Positions 41,484 to 50,041 are shown, counted from the first letter of the stretch. The stretch is DNA of 64,000 nt from Amycolatopsis umgeniensis (GCF_014205155.1 NZ_JACHMX010000001.1:4960001-5024000), one strand, 5' to 3'. Notes: a model not told the origin generated them from the letters alone. Program-made: numbers and translations.

Positions 41484-43004
41484 ATGCGCTTGAAGACTCG
41501 CGCCGGCTTCGCCGGATTGACCGCGGGCGTCGTCTCGGTGCTGCTCGTGGGCTCCGCGGCCGCCGCACCCGCGCCTGGTTCGATCGGCGTCGGCGACCCG
41601 TACTACCCGCACGCCGGGAATGGCGGCTACGACGTCGGGCACTACGACCTCAGATTGTCCTATCAGCCCTCGACGGACCTGCTGTCCGGGGCGACGACGA
41701 TCCTGCTCACCGCGACGCAAGACCTCTCGCGGTTCAACCTCGACTTCGGCCTCAAGGTGACGAGCGTCCGGGTCAACAACCGGCCCGCGCAGTTCGCGAC
41801 CTCGACCGACGGCACCGGCGAGCTGACCGTCACGCCGTCGACGCCGCTGAAGAAGGGCCAGACGGCGACCGTCGTCGTGGCCTACGCGGACACCCCGTCG
41901 AAGGTGAAGATCGACGGCTTCACCGCCTGGAAGAAGACCCCGGACGGCGCGCTGGCCGTCGACGAGCCGCAGAGCGCGGCCTGGTGGTTCCCGTCCAACG
42001 ACCACCCGACCGATCTGGCCACCTACGACATCTCGGTCGAGGTCCCGAACGACGTCGCCGCGCTGTCCAACGGCACGCTCGTGCGCAAGACGGTGCAGCG
42101 GCCGGGCTGGACGCGCTGGAACTGGCGCAGCACCAAACCGCAGGCGACGTATCTCACGTCGCTCGAGGTCGGCAAGTTCGAGGTGAACGAGCAGACCACG
42201 CCGGACGGCAAGCCGTTCATCACCGCCTACGGCGCGGACCTCGGCGAATCGCTCGGCGCGGCCAAGGCCAGCATCGAGCGGACGCCGGAGATCACCGAGT
42301 TCCTCGCCTCGAAGTTCGGGCCCTACCCGTTCGAGGCGCAGGGCGGCGTCGCCACCACCGGCATCACCTTCGCGCTGGAGAACCAGACGCGGCCGGTGTA
42401 CGGCGCGCGGGCGTTCCGATCCGGCTCCAACACGTCGGTCGTCGCGCACGAGCAGGCGCACCAGTGGTTCGGCGACAACGTCACGCTCGGCAAGTGGAGC
42501 GACATCTGGCTGAACGAGGGCTTCGCCTCCTACGGCGAGTTCCTGTGGTCGGAGGAGACCGGCGAGGGCACGGCCGACGAACTCGCCCAGTACATCTACG
42601 ACTCGGCGCCCGCCGAGGACCCGTTCTGGCAGGTCCTGCCCGCCGACCCCGGTGAGGCGAACCAGTTCCACGCGGCCGTCTACGACCGCGGCGCGCTCGC
42701 GGTGCACGCGTTGCGCAAGGCTGTGGGCGACGACACGTTCTTCCGGATCCTGCAGACCTGGCAGCAGGTGAAGAAGAGCAAGTCGGCGGTGATCCCGGAG
42801 TTCATCGCGCTGGCGGAGAAGATCTCGGGCAAGCCGCTGTACGACCTGTTCCAGACCTGGCTGTACACCAAGGGCAAGCCCGCGGTGAGTCCTAACGGGA
42901 CTCCGGCCGCCTCTCTCCGGGCGGCTTCCGTCCCGGTCGCGCCCAAGTCCTACCCGCAGATCAAGGCGACGCACGAATTCCTCGGCGAGCGACACGCCCA
43001 CTGA
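41484..43004 (+). CDS. Secreted M1-family metallopeptidase, short form
   Basis: A 506-residue exported zinc peptidase. A Sec signal peptide (FAGLTAGVVSVLLVGSAAAA) ends near residue 32. The N-terminal beta-domain is followed by the exopeptidase motif as TGITFALENQTRP (GxMEN variant), the zinc site VVAHEQAHQWFGDN (HExxH) with the third ligand in WLNEGFASYGEFLW. It lacks the large C-terminal domain of PepN, so it is nearer the actinobacterial secreted short form. GGGAGGGA precedes the ATG. It follows menD by 109 bp, likely as a separate unit. Substrate preference is unknown. Confidence 0.9.
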   Translation: MRLKTRAGFAGLTAGVVSVLLVGSAAAAPAPGSIGVGDPYYPHAGNGGYDVGHYDLRLSYQPSTDLLSGATTILLTATQDLSRFNLDFGLKVTSVRVNNRPAQFATSTDGTGELTVTPSTPLKKGQTATVVVAYADTPSKVKIDGFTAWKKTPDGALAVDEPQSAAWWFPSNDHPTDLATYDISVEVPNDVAALSNGTLVRKTVQRPGWTRWNWRSTKPQATYLTSLEVGKFEVNEQTTPDGKPFITAYGADLGESLGAAKASIERTPEITEFLASKFGPYPFEAQGGVATTGITFALENQTRPVYGARAFRSGSNTSVVAHEQAHQWFGDNVTLGKWSDIWLNEGFASYGEFLWSEETGEGTADELAQYIYDSAPAEDPFWQVLPADPGEANQFHAAVYDRGALAVHALRKAVGDDTFFRILQTWQQVKKSKSAVIPEFIALAEKISGKPLYDLFQTWLYTKGKPAVSPNGTPAASLRAASVPVAPKSYPQIKATHEFLGERHAH

Positions 43005-43014
43005 CGGGTAGCGC

Positions 43015-43020
43015 TACGCT
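43015..43020 (+). promoter_or_regulatory. Predicted -10 of a leaderless promoter (DUF3592 gene)
   Basis: TACGCT, the same hexamer as at ccdA, lies six bases before the GTG at 43027. No Shine-Dalgarno is present. Confidence 0.4.
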
Positions 43021-43026
43021 CGCGGC

Positions 43027-43470
43027 GTGACGGCCAAAGCGGAGCGGGTGAGGCGCATCGGGTGGTATGCCGCCCTCGTTGTCGCCTCACTCGTCACCGT
43101 GCTCTGCGTCTCGCTGCTGTTCGCCGCGTTCCGCAACGACAGCGCCATCGAAGCCGAACTCGGCCAGGCGACGGCGCAGGTCGAGTCGGTGACATTCGAC
43201 CGCACGATCATCAACTACGCCACCCCCGACGGCATCGTGCACAGCCCGGCCAACGGCGTGCTCTACCCGGCCGGGCTGGCCGCCGGGCAGCTGGTGAACA
43301 TCGAGTACGACGTCGGCGACCCGGAACTCGCGCGGGTGGCCGGGCGCTCGGCGTCGAACACGCTGCTGCCGCTGGGCAGCATGATCTTCTTCACCTGGCT
43401 GGTCGCCGGGCCGCTGCTGTGGTGGATCCGGCGGCTGAACACCCGGTCGCGCGCCGAGTCCCGCGCCTGA
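43027..43470 (+). CDS. DUF3592-type membrane protein
   Basis: A 147-residue protein with two helices (YAALVVASLVTVLCVSLLFA and GSMIFFTWLVAGPLLWWI) flanking an extracytoplasmic beta domain of about 75 residues with VEYDVGDPELARVAG, the hallmark of DUF3592. Function unknown. In mycobacteria a similar protein lies between menD and the mgtA region (Rv0556 position), so the placement is conserved. Confidence 0.8.
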   Translation: MTAKAERVRRIGWYAALVVASLVTVLCVSLLFAAFRNDSAIEAELGQATAQVESVTFDRTIINYATPDGIVHSPANGVLYPAGLAAGQLVNIEYDVGDPELARVAGRSASNTLLPLGSMIFFTWLVAGPLLWWIRRLNTRSRAESRA

Positions 43471-43651
43471 TCACGCGAGTTCCGCCCCCAATCACGCGTG
43501 TCGTCCCTCTGATCACGCGAGTCCCGCGTCTGATCACGTGAGTCGTCCGGATCGGCGCGTGCGCTTGCCGTGCGGAATCGGCGATCACGCGTGATCAGAC
43601 GGCGATCACGCGTGATTGAAGGCGGAACTCGCGTGATTGGAGGCGGGACTC
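43470..43651. repeat. 21-nt phased repeat array: four forward and three reverse units
   Basis: Forward units begin at 43470, 43491, 43512 and 43533, each ATCACGYG plus 13 bases. After a 35-base centre the same unit appears inverted, with CGCGTGAT ending at 43595, 43616 and 43637, and a part-unit reaches 43651. All steps are exactly 21 bases. It fills the gap between two convergent genes and slightly overlaps their ends. The units resemble each other more at the core than at the variable 3' third. Confidence 0.85.
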
Positions 43652-44480
43652 AGCCGACCGACTCCTGCCACCAGCCCAGCACCTCGTCGGCCACCCCCGG
43701 CGCCGCGACCAGAAGCGCGTCGACAGGCAAGGCCGAGCCCTCCCCGTGCCGGTCCAGCACCACGGCTCCCGCCTCGATGGCCAGCGCGACCGAGCCGGCG
43801 ACGTCCCATTCGCGGTAGTTGTGCAGCACCGCCGCGGCCGCGTGCCCCAGCGCGACCTGCGCGATCGCCAGCGCCGCCGAGCCCAGCACCCGGACCCCGG
43901 CGTGCGCGGCGGCGGCCCGTTCGATGAACTGGCCCATTCCCGGCCAGACACCCTTGCGCGTGAGTTCCGTGCAGACGATCGCCCCGGCTGTCCCGCGACG
44001 GTCGGTCAGCGTGATCGGCTTGCCGTTCGCCCGCGCGCCGCGGCCGCGCGCGGCCGCGTAGATCTGGGCGCGATACGGGTCCGCGACCACGCCCACCACC
44101 GGCCCCGAAGCGTCGATCAGGGCGAGGCTGTAGGCACACCAGGGGACGCCGGCGACGTAGTTCGCGGTGCCGTCGACAGGGTCGACCACCCAGCGGTATT
44201 CGGCGACGTCGGCACCGTGGTCGGCGCCGAATTCACCGCCGACGACGGGGATGCCGGGGAATTCCGCGGTCAGCACCCGGCGGGTGTGACGTTCGAGGAT
44301 CCGGTCCGTGTCGGTGACCCAGTCGAAGGGTGAGTCGTTCGGATCGGGCTGGGCGCCCCGGCCCGCGGTCGCGGTGATCACGTCGGTCGCGTCGTTGGCC
44401 AGCCGCCCGGCCACTTCGAGGGCCCTCGACAACAGCCCTGGCTCGACGGGCTGAGGCGGCCTTGACGACAGGAGGGTCAT
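43650..44480 (-). CDS. Inositol monophosphatase family protein
   Basis: A 276-residue lithium-sensitive-phosphatase-fold protein. The metal-binding motif is WVVDPVDGTANYVAG (DPxDGTxxF) and the second signature is REWDVAGSVALAIEAGAVVL (WDxAxG). The usual GEE segment reads GGEFGADH, with one Glu kept. It may act on inositol phosphate, PAP or fructose-1,6-bisphosphate; a link to phosphatidylinositol or mannoside synthesis with the adjacent mannosyltransferase-like gene is plausible but not proven. Divergent from mgtA-like gene by about 110 bp. Confidence 0.88.
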   Translation of the reverse strand: MTLLSSRPPQPVEPGLLSRALEVAGRLANDATDVITATAGRGAQPDPNDSPFDWVTDTDRILERHTRRVLTAEFPGIPVVGGEFGADHGADVAEYRWVVDPVDGTANYVAGVPWCAYSLALIDASGPVVGVVADPYRAQIYAAARGRGARANGKPITLTDRRGTAGAIVCTELTRKGVWPGMGQFIERAAAAHAGVRVLGSAALAIAQVALGHAAAAVLHNYREWDVAGSVALAIEAGAVVLDRHGEGSALPVDALLVAAPGVADEVLGWWQESVG

Positions 44481-44591
44481 GCCTGCCTAGTGTGGCCGAA
44501 ACTGGTTTCCGGAACACGACCTTGAGATGACATGTCGTCTGTTCCGTTTTTGTTGGCGTGGGCGTCACAACCGGATGCGACAGTGATCGGC

Positions 44592-45710
44592 GTGCGAGTC
44601 GCGATAGTCACCGAAAGTTTCCTGCCCCAGGTGAACGGCGTGACCAACTCCGTGCTCCGCGTCGTGGAACACCTCCGCGACCGTGCGCACGACGTGCTGA
44701 TCATCGCCCCGGGACCGGGTCCCGGGGAGTACCTCGGCGCCCCGGTCGTGCGCATTCCCGCCCTCGACTTCCCCGGCGTGAACTCCCTCCCGATCGGCGT
44801 GCCGACCAGGACGGTGCTCACCGCGCTGGCCGATTTCGGACCGGACGTCGTGCACCTGGCGTCGCCGTTCGTGGTCGGCGCCCGCGGTCTCGCCGCGGCG
44901 AGACGGCTGCGGGTGCCGTGCGTCGCGGTGTACCAGACCGACATCGCCGGTTTCGCCGCCGCGTACGGCTTCGGCATCGCCGCCCGCGCGGCCTGGCGCT
45001 GGGTGCGCCGCCTGCATTCGCGGGCCGATCGCACGCTCGCGCCGTCGTCCGATTCGGTGGAGCAGCTGAGACTCCACGGGATCCCGCGGGTGCACCGCTG
45101 GGCGCGTGGCGTCGACATCGAACGGTTCTCGCCGGCCCACGCCGTTCCCGCGTTACGCGCCGAGCTGGCGCCGAACGGCGAATTGCTGGTCGGTTTCGTC
45201 GGCAGGCTGGCGCCCGAAAAGGAGGTCGAGCGGCTGACCGCGCTCGCCGGTGTCGACGGGGTCCGCGTGGTCGTCGTCGGCGACGGGCCGGAGCTGCCGA
45301 TGCTGCGCGACCGGATCCCGGGTGCCGCGTTCCTCGGTGCCCGATACGGCGAGGAGCTTTCCGCCGCGTACGCGAGCCTCGACGTCTTTGTCCACACAGG
45401 ACCGCACGAGACGTTCTGCCAGGCCATCCAGGAGGCGATGGCGTCCGGGCTGCCGGTGCTCGCGCCGAACGCGGGCGGCCCGAAGGACCTGGTCCTGCCC
45501 GGCCGCACCGGCTATCTGCTGCCCGCCGACCGGGCCGGGTTCTCGACGGCGCTGGTGGAGAAGGTGAACGACCTGCGTGACGACGCGTTGCGCGCCAGGC
45601 TGGGGGAGAAGGCGCGCAAGGTCGTGCTGAACAGGACCTGGCCCGCGGTCTGCCGGGAACTCGTCGGCCACTACGAGGCGGTTCAAGGCAAGATCGCTCG
45701 CGCGGCTTAA
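44592..45710 (+). CDS. mgtA: GDP-mannose-dependent alpha-mannosyltransferase-like GT4 protein
   Basis: A 372-residue GT-B glycosyltransferase. [20 protein letters not shown] at the N-terminus and [16 protein letters not shown] to [20 protein letters not shown] (EX7E) at the C-terminus are the family hallmarks and match mycobacterial MgtA (Rv0557 position), which mannosylates a glucuronosyl or phosphatidylinositol-type lipid. The GTG at 44592 gives the usual N-terminus and has an imperfect GACAGT box seven bases upstream; GTG at 44583 is the alternative. A TTA leucine codon occurs at 45153-45155, one of only two I found in the window. Confidence 0.85.
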   Translation: MRVAIVTESFLPQVNGVTNSVLRVVEHLRDRAHDVLIIAPGPGPGEYLGAPVVRIPALDFPGVNSLPIGVPTRTVLTALADFGPDVVHLASPFVVGARGLAAARRLRVPCVAVYQTDIAGFAAAYGFGIAARAAWRWVRRLHSRADRTLAPSSDSVEQLRLHGIPRVHRWARGVDIERFSPAHAVPALRAELAPNGELLVGFVGRLAPEKEVERLTALAGVDGVRVVVVGDGPELPMLRDRIPGAAFLGARYGEELSAAYASLDVFVHTGPHETFCQAIQEAMASGLPVLAPNAGGPKDLVLPGRTGYLLPADRAGFSTALVEKVNDLRDDALRARLGEKARKVVLNRTWPAVCRELVGHYEAVQGKIARAA

Positions 45711-45754
45711 GAAATGCAGCGGCTGGGAAAGGGCCGGGCACGAGGCGGACTCGA

Positions 45755-46858
45755 ATGCATATAGTCCAGCTGGCCAACTTCTACGGGCCACGCTCGGGCG
45801 GGCTGCGGACGGCGCTGCACCACCTCGGCGCCGGTTACGTGGCGAGTGGCCACCAGGTCACCCTCGTGGTGCCGGGGCAGCGGTATGTGGACGAGACCCT
45901 GCCTTCGGGAGTCCGCCGGTTTTCCCTTCCGGCACCGCAGATCCCGGGGACGGGCGGCTATCGCGCCGTCGATCCGCACCGGGTGCGCGTGGTGCTGAAC
46001 CGGCTGGAACCGGACAGGTTGGAGGTCTCCGATCGGCTCACGCTGCGCGGCATGGGCGTCTGGGCGCGGCGCAACGGCGTGCCCAGCATGGTGATCTCGC
46101 ACGAGCGGCTGGACAGGCTGCTGGAGCAGTTCCTCATGCCGGAACCCGTCGCCCGGCGTGTCGCGGACGTCGCCAACCGGCGGATGGCGCGGCGCTACGA
46201 CACGGTCGTCTGCACGACGGCGTTCGCCCGCGCGGAGTTCGACAGGATCGCCGCGCCGAACGTGCGGCGCGTCCCGCTCGGCGTCGACCTCACGACGTTC
46301 GCCCCTGCTCGGCGCGACGACGGCTGGCGGCACACGCTGTCCGGTGACGCGGACGCGCTGCTCGTCCACTGTGGACGCTTGTCGCCGGAGAAGCACGTCG
46401 AGCGCAGTGTGGACACCGTCGCCGAGCTGACCGACGCCGGGCATCGGGTGCGGCTCGTGATCGCGGGCGACGGACCCCGGCGGCGGGCGCTGGAACGGCG
46501 GGCGCGCGGACTTCCGGTGACCTTCCTCGGCTTCCTCTCCGGACGCGGTGACGTCGCGCGCCTGCTGGCCAGCGCCGACGTCTCCCTCGCGCCCGGTCCA
46601 CACGAGACTTTCGGGCTGGCCGCGCTGGAGGCGCTCGCTTCGGGGACGCCGGTGGTGGTCTCGTCGTCGTCGGCGCTGCGGGAGATCGTGCGCCCCGGCT
46701 GCGGCGAGGCCGTCGACGATCTGGCTCCGGCTTTCGCGGGTGCCGTCACCGAGCTTTTGAAGAGACCAGAGATCCCCCGGCGGGCGGCGGCACGGGCGCG
46801 AGCGGAGGAATTCGCCTGGCCGCGGTCGGTGCAGGGAATGCTCTCCGCGCTCGCCTGA
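45755..46858 (+). CDS. GT4-family glycosyltransferase
   Basis: A 367-residue GT-B enzyme with IVQLANFYGPRSGGLRTALH at the N-terminus (GG loop), VVCTTAFARAEFDRIAAPNV, a nucleotide-binding LVHCGRLSPEKHVERSVDTV and HETFGLAALEALASGTPVVV (EX7E). It follows the mgtA-like gene by 44 bases on the same strand and may act on the same glycolipid. The acceptor is unknown. About 30% of such neighbours are annotated as phosphatidylinositol mannosyltransferases, but I will not claim that here. Confidence 0.85.
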   Translation: MHIVQLANFYGPRSGGLRTALHHLGAGYVASGHQVTLVVPGQRYVDETLPSGVRRFSLPAPQIPGTGGYRAVDPHRVRVVLNRLEPDRLEVSDRLTLRGMGVWARRNGVPSMVISHERLDRLLEQFLMPEPVARRVADVANRRMARRYDTVVCTTAFARAEFDRIAAPNVRRVPLGVDLTTFAPARRDDGWRHTLSGDADALLVHCGRLSPEKHVERSVDTVAELTDAGHRVRLVIAGDGPRRRALERRARGLPVTFLGFLSGRGDVARLLASADVSLAPGPHETFGLAALEALASGTPVVVSSSSALREIVRPGCGEAVDDLAPAFAGAVTELLKRPEIPRRAAARARAEEFAWPRSVQGMLSALA

Positions 46859-46862
46859 TCAC

Positions 46863-46879
46863 TTTGTATCCAATTTGTA
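46863..46879 (+). promoter_or_regulatory. Candidate SARP operator: TTTGTA direct repeat with 11-bp period
   Basis: TTTGTA occurs at 46863-46868 and again at 46874-46879, exactly 11 bases apart, 48 bases before the SARP GTG. Streptomyces SARPs bind heptameric direct repeats with an 11-bp period. An 8-bp palindrome TTGTACAA (46875-46882) overlaps the second copy. Both are unusually AT-rich for this genome. Confidence 0.5.
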
Positions 46880-46926
46880 CAACCGGCATTCATCGTCCCC
46901 TCAGCCATCGAGCGAGAGGACGGCAC

Positions 46927-47697
46927 GTGAGGTTCGAAGTACTGGGCACGTTCAGCATCTCTTCCGGTCCGAGGTCGGTCCCGTTGCACGGCCGGATGAG
47001 AAGAACGCTCCTCGGGGTGCTGCTGGTCCGGGCGAACACCTTCGTACCGGTGAACGTGCTCACCGAGGCCCTGTGGGAGAGCCGGTGGGAGCCGCGAGCG
47101 GTGCCGAAGCTGCACTGGCACGTCCACAAGCTGCGGCAGGCCTTGCCCGAAGGCGACCGCCTCGGATTCGACAACGGCGGCTACCGGCTGGAGGTCCACC
47201 CCGGCGAGCTCGACGTCGAGACCTTCGAGACGCTGGGAAGCCAGGCGCTGAAGTCCGCGGACCCTGAGCAGCGTGTCTCGCTGATCCGACAGGCCCTCAC
47301 GCACTGGCACGGCGCGCCCTACGAAGGCCTGGACGTCCCGCTGCTTTCGGACGAGACGATGCGCCTCTCGGAGCACCGCCTCGTCCTGCTCGAAGAGCTT
47401 CACCAGGCCGAACTGAGCCTCGGGCGGCACGCGAGCGCGGCCGTCGAGCTGGCGGATCTGGTGCGGCGGCATCCGTTGCGGCAGCGCGCTCAGTACCTCC
47501 TGATGGATGCTCTCTGGCGAGCCGGGCGCACTTCCGAAGCGCTGGCCGCGTATCGGCGTGCGCGCCGGGTCTCGGTCGATCAGCTCGGCCTCGAGCCGGG
47601 GCCGGAACTGCGGTTGCTGGAGCGGCGGATCCTCGCCGGCGAGGTCGCGGGGGCCGGTGCGCACCGTGCCCCGGCGTTGCTTCACCGGGCCAGGTGA
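46927..47697 (+). CDS. SARP/AfsR-family transcriptional regulator (wHTH plus BTAD)
   Basis: A 256-residue short SARP. Residues 1-90 are an OmpR-like winged helix (RFEVLGTFSISSGPRSVPLH, TFVPVNVLTEALWESRWEP, KLHWHVHKLRQALPEGDRLG) and residues 95-245 the bacterial transcriptional activation domain of TPR type (WHGAPYEGLDVPLLSDETMR, ALWRAGRTSEALAAYRRARR). GAGAGGA six bases before the GTG decides the start. SARPs usually drive antibiotic clusters, yet none is within view; neighbours are glycolipid and menaquinone genes. A TTTGTA 11-bp-phased direct repeat precedes it, suggesting autoregulation. Confidence 0.88.
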   Translation: MRFEVLGTFSISSGPRSVPLHGRMRRTLLGVLLVRANTFVPVNVLTEALWESRWEPRAVPKLHWHVHKLRQALPEGDRLGFDNGGYRLEVHPGELDVETFETLGSQALKSADPEQRVSLIRQALTHWHGAPYEGLDVPLLSDETMRLSEHRLVLLEELHQAELSLGRHASAAVELADLVRRHPLRQRAQYLLMDALWRAGRTSEALAAYRRARRVSVDQLGLEPGPELRLLERRILAGEVAGAGAHRAPALLHRAR

Positions 47698-47753
47698 CCC
47701 TACGGCGCGCCGCTTTGCTCCCGCTTGGCCGAGATGCCTCAGGACGAGCGAAG

Positions 47754-47759
47754 TAGTGT
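47754..47759 (+). promoter_or_regulatory. Predicted -10 of a leaderless menG promoter
   Basis: TAGTGT lies six bases before the menG ATG at 47766 and no Shine-Dalgarno is present. Confidence 0.45.
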
Positions 47760-47765
47760 TCGGGT

Positions 47766-48464
47766 ATGTCCCGAGCGAGTCTTGACAAGGATCCGCACGA
47801 AGTCGCCGCCATGTTCGACGACGTCGCGGACGGCTACGACCGCGCGAATTCGTTCATGACCTTCGGCTTCGACCGCCGCTGGCGTACCACCACCGCACGG
47901 GTGCTGGACGCCAAACGCGGCGAGAAGGTGCTGGACCTCGCGGCGGGCACCGGCGTGTCCACCGTCGAGTACGCGCGCAACGGGGCCTGGTGCCTCGCCG
48001 CGGACTTCTCGGTCGGCATGCTCAAAGCGGGCAAGCATCGCGGCGTGCCGATGGTCGCCGCCGACGCGTTGAAGCTGCCGTTCGCCGACGACAGCTTCGA
48101 CGCGGTGACCATCTCGCTCGCGCTGCGGAACTTCGTCGACACCAAAGCCGCGCTCACCGAGATCGCGCGCGTGGTCAAACCGGGTGGGCGCCTGGTCATC
48201 TGCGAAGTGTCGACGCCCACATTCCCGCCGATCCGGTTCCTGCACCGGACGTTCATCGCGAAGCTGCTCACCTGGGTCGGCAGCCGGACCTCGTCGAACC
48301 CCGAGGCCTACTCCTACCTGGCCGAATCCATGCTGGCGTGGCCGGATCAGCGGACGCTCGGCGAGATCATCGCGAGCGCCGGGTGGACCGAGGTGGAGTG
48401 GCTGAACCTCACGTTCGGCGTCGTCGCCATCCACCGTGCCAAAAAGCCCTCTGTAGATTCTTAG
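47766..48464 (+). CDS. menG: Demethylmenaquinone methyltransferase
   Basis: MenG (UbiE family) uses SAM to methylate demethylmenaquinone, the last ring step. The 232-residue protein has [20 protein letters not shown] at the N-terminus, SAM motif [17 protein letters not shown], motif [13 protein letters not shown] and the UbiE signature [27 protein letters not shown] box lies six bases before the ATG. menJ follows after two bases. Confidence 0.95.
   Translation: MSRASLDKDPHEVAAMFDDVADGYDRANSFMTFGFDRRWRTTTARVLDAKRGEKVLDLAAGTGVSTVEYARNGAWCLAADFSVGMLKAGKHRGVPMVAADALKLPFADDSFDAVTISLALRNFVDTKAALTEIARVVKPGGRLVICEVSTPTFPPIRFLHRTFIAKLLTWVGSRTSSNPEAYSYLAESMLAWPDQRTLGEIIASAGWTEVEWLNLTFGVVAIHRAKKPSVDS
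48454..48459 (+). promoter_or_regulatory. Predicted -10 of a leaderless menJ promoter
   Basis: TAGATT, inside the last codons of menG, lies seven bases before the menJ ATG at 48467. menJ could therefore be transcribed separately as well as from the menG promoter. Confidence 0.4.
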
Positions 48465-48466
48465 GC

Positions 48467-49753
48467 ATGACCCGTCGCAACGCTGACCACGACGCCGAAG
48501 TCATCGTCGTCGGTGCCGGACCGGCCGGCTCCACCGCCGCCACGTACCTCGCCCGCGCGGGCGTCGACGTGCTGCTGCTGGAGAAGACCGAGTTCCCGCG
48601 CGAGAAGGTGTGCGGCGACGGCCTGACCCCTCGCGGCGTCAAGCAGCTCATCGACCTCGGCATCGACACCAGCGAGGACGCGGGCTGGGTGCACAGCCGC
48701 GGCCTGCGGATCCTCACCGGCGAGCTGACGCTCGAGCTCGACTGGCCGGACCTGACGAGCTACCCGCCCTACGGCGTTTCGCGTACCCGTCAGGACTTCG
48801 ACGACCTGCTCGCCAAGACCGCGGTCAAGGCGGGCGCGCGGCTCTACGAGCGCACCACCGTCACCGGCGCCATCACCAGCCCGGCAGGCCGCGTGATCGG
48901 CGTCGAGGCGAAGGTCGGCCCGGAGAAGACGCCGGTGAGTTACCGCGCTCCGCTGGTCCTGGCCTGCGACGGCGTCTCCGCGCGGCTCGCGCTGAGTGTC
49001 GGCATCCAGAAGAACGAGAAGCGCCCGATGGGCGTCGCGGTGCGCCAGTACTACAAGAGCCCGCGCCACGACGACCCGTTCATCGAGGGTCACCTGGAGC
49101 TGTGGGACCGCTCGGACCCGCGCGACCCGAAGCTGTTGCCCGGCTACGGCTGGGCGTTCCCGCTGGGTGACGGGACGGTGAACGTCGGCCTCGGCATGCT
49201 GTCGACGTCGGCCGCGTTCCGCAGCACCGACTACCGCGCTCTGCTGCGCCAGTGGCTCGACGGGACGCCTGAGGAATGGGGCTACCGCGAGGAGAACGCC
49301 ATCGGCAAGGTCGGCGGCGCCGGTCTCCCGATGGGCTTCAACCGCACCCCGCACTACCGCGACGGCCTGCTGCTGCTCGGCGACGCCGGCGGCATGGTCA
49401 GCCCGTTCAACGGCGAGGGCATCTCGGCCGCGATGGAGTCCGCGCAGCTGGCGTCGGAGTTCGTCGTGCAGGCCCTGGCGCGACGTGAGGGGCCTTCGCG
49501 TGAGCGGGCGCTGGAGGGTTACCCGCGCGCTGTCGGGGAGCTGATGGGCGGCTACTACCGGCTCGGCAACGTGTTCGCGAAGCTGATCGGGAAGCCGAAG
49601 ATCATGCACGCCGCGACGAAGTACGGCCTGCGGATCAACTCGATCCTTCCGCTGGTCTACAAGGGACTTTCAGGCTGCTACGACGCCAAGGGCGGGGACG
49701 GCGTGGACCGCCTCATCGCCGCTCTGGCGCGCGCCACCCCCACCCCGCGCTGA
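48467..49753 (+). CDS. menJ: Menaquinone reductase / geranylgeranyl reductase family flavoprotein (MenJ-like)
   Basis: A 428-residue FAD-dependent reductase. The N-terminal FAD site is VIVVGAGPAGSTAATYLARAG with the following acidic E-K-T-E-F-P-R-E-K-V-C-G-D-G-L region (family PxxYxW/GD elements), and the second FAD signature is LLLGDAGGMVSPFNGEGISA. The mycobacterial ortholog next to menG (MenJ) reduces one double bond of the menaquinone side chain, giving MK-n(H2). The ATG is two bases after menG. A strong hairpin follows within 11 bases. Confidence 0.9.
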   Translation: MTRRNADHDAEVIVVGAGPAGSTAATYLARAGVDVLLLEKTEFPREKVCGDGLTPRGVKQLIDLGIDTSEDAGWVHSRGLRILTGELTLELDWPDLTSYPPYGVSRTRQDFDDLLAKTAVKAGARLYERTTVTGAITSPAGRVIGVEAKVGPEKTPVSYRAPLVLACDGVSARLALSVGIQKNEKRPMGVAVRQYYKSPRHDDPFIEGHLELWDRSDPRDPKLLPGYGWAFPLGDGTVNVGLGMLSTSAAFRSTDYRALLRQWLDGTPEEWGYREENAIGKVGGAGLPMGFNRTPHYRDGLLLLGDAGGMVSPFNGEGISAAMESAQLASEFVVQALARREGPSRERALEGYPRAVGELMGGYYRLGNVFAKLIGKPKIMHAATKYGLRINSILPLVYKGLSGCYDAKGGDGVDRLIAALARATPTPR

Positions 49754-49763
49754 CGTTCGGGCC

Positions 49764-49806
49764 GAAGGGGCCCTTCACCGCATGCGACGCGGTGAAGGGC
49801 CCCTTC
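49764..49806. repeat. Double palindrome GAAGGGGCCCTTC, also a terminator candidate after menJ
   Basis: Perfect 18-bp arms (49764-49781 and 49789-49806) with the loop ATGCGAC. Each arm contains the near-palindrome GAAGG-GGC-CCTTC. It starts 11 bases after the menJ stop. It is a two-copy version of the 36255 element. Confidence 0.8.
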
Positions 49807-49919
49807 GTCGCGTCTGACGAGGGCAAAGTCCCCTTCAGGCGCCCGCGCAGGTGCCGGGGTCGTGAGTGGCGTTTCGGGCTAGGGCCAACCTGTCTCAGGT
49901 ACCTACAGTCGAGCGATCT

Positions 49920-50041
49920 CACGTGATCAGACGGACGACACACGTGATCAGACGGACGACACGCGGCGAGACCCCGGCCACACGCGTGTCGTCCATCCGG
50001 TCACGCGTGTCGTCCGTCTGATCACACGCGCCGTCCACTCA
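49920..50041. repeat. 21-nt phased repeat array: reverse then forward units
   Basis: CACGTGAT ends at 49927 and 49948 (a third, decayed unit would end at 49969); the orientation then flips and CACGCGTGTCGTCC-type units start at 49979, 50000 and 50021. All intervals are exactly 21 bases. The order of arms is the opposite of that in the 43470 array. Confidence 0.8.

Noticed and set aside
43470..43651. CRISPR array
   Set aside because: The repeats are contiguous 21-mers with no unique spacers, they invert half-way, and no cas gene is present.
46864..46926. Longer SARP start at 46864
   Set aside because: It would overlap the phased direct repeat and lacks a Shine-Dalgarno, while GTG 46927 has GAGAGGA at good spacing.
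46927..47697. Secondary-metabolite gene cluster implied by the SARP
   Set aside because: No polyketide, peptide or terpene synthase, tailoring or resistance genes are visible; flanking genes are glycosyltransferases and menaquinone genes.
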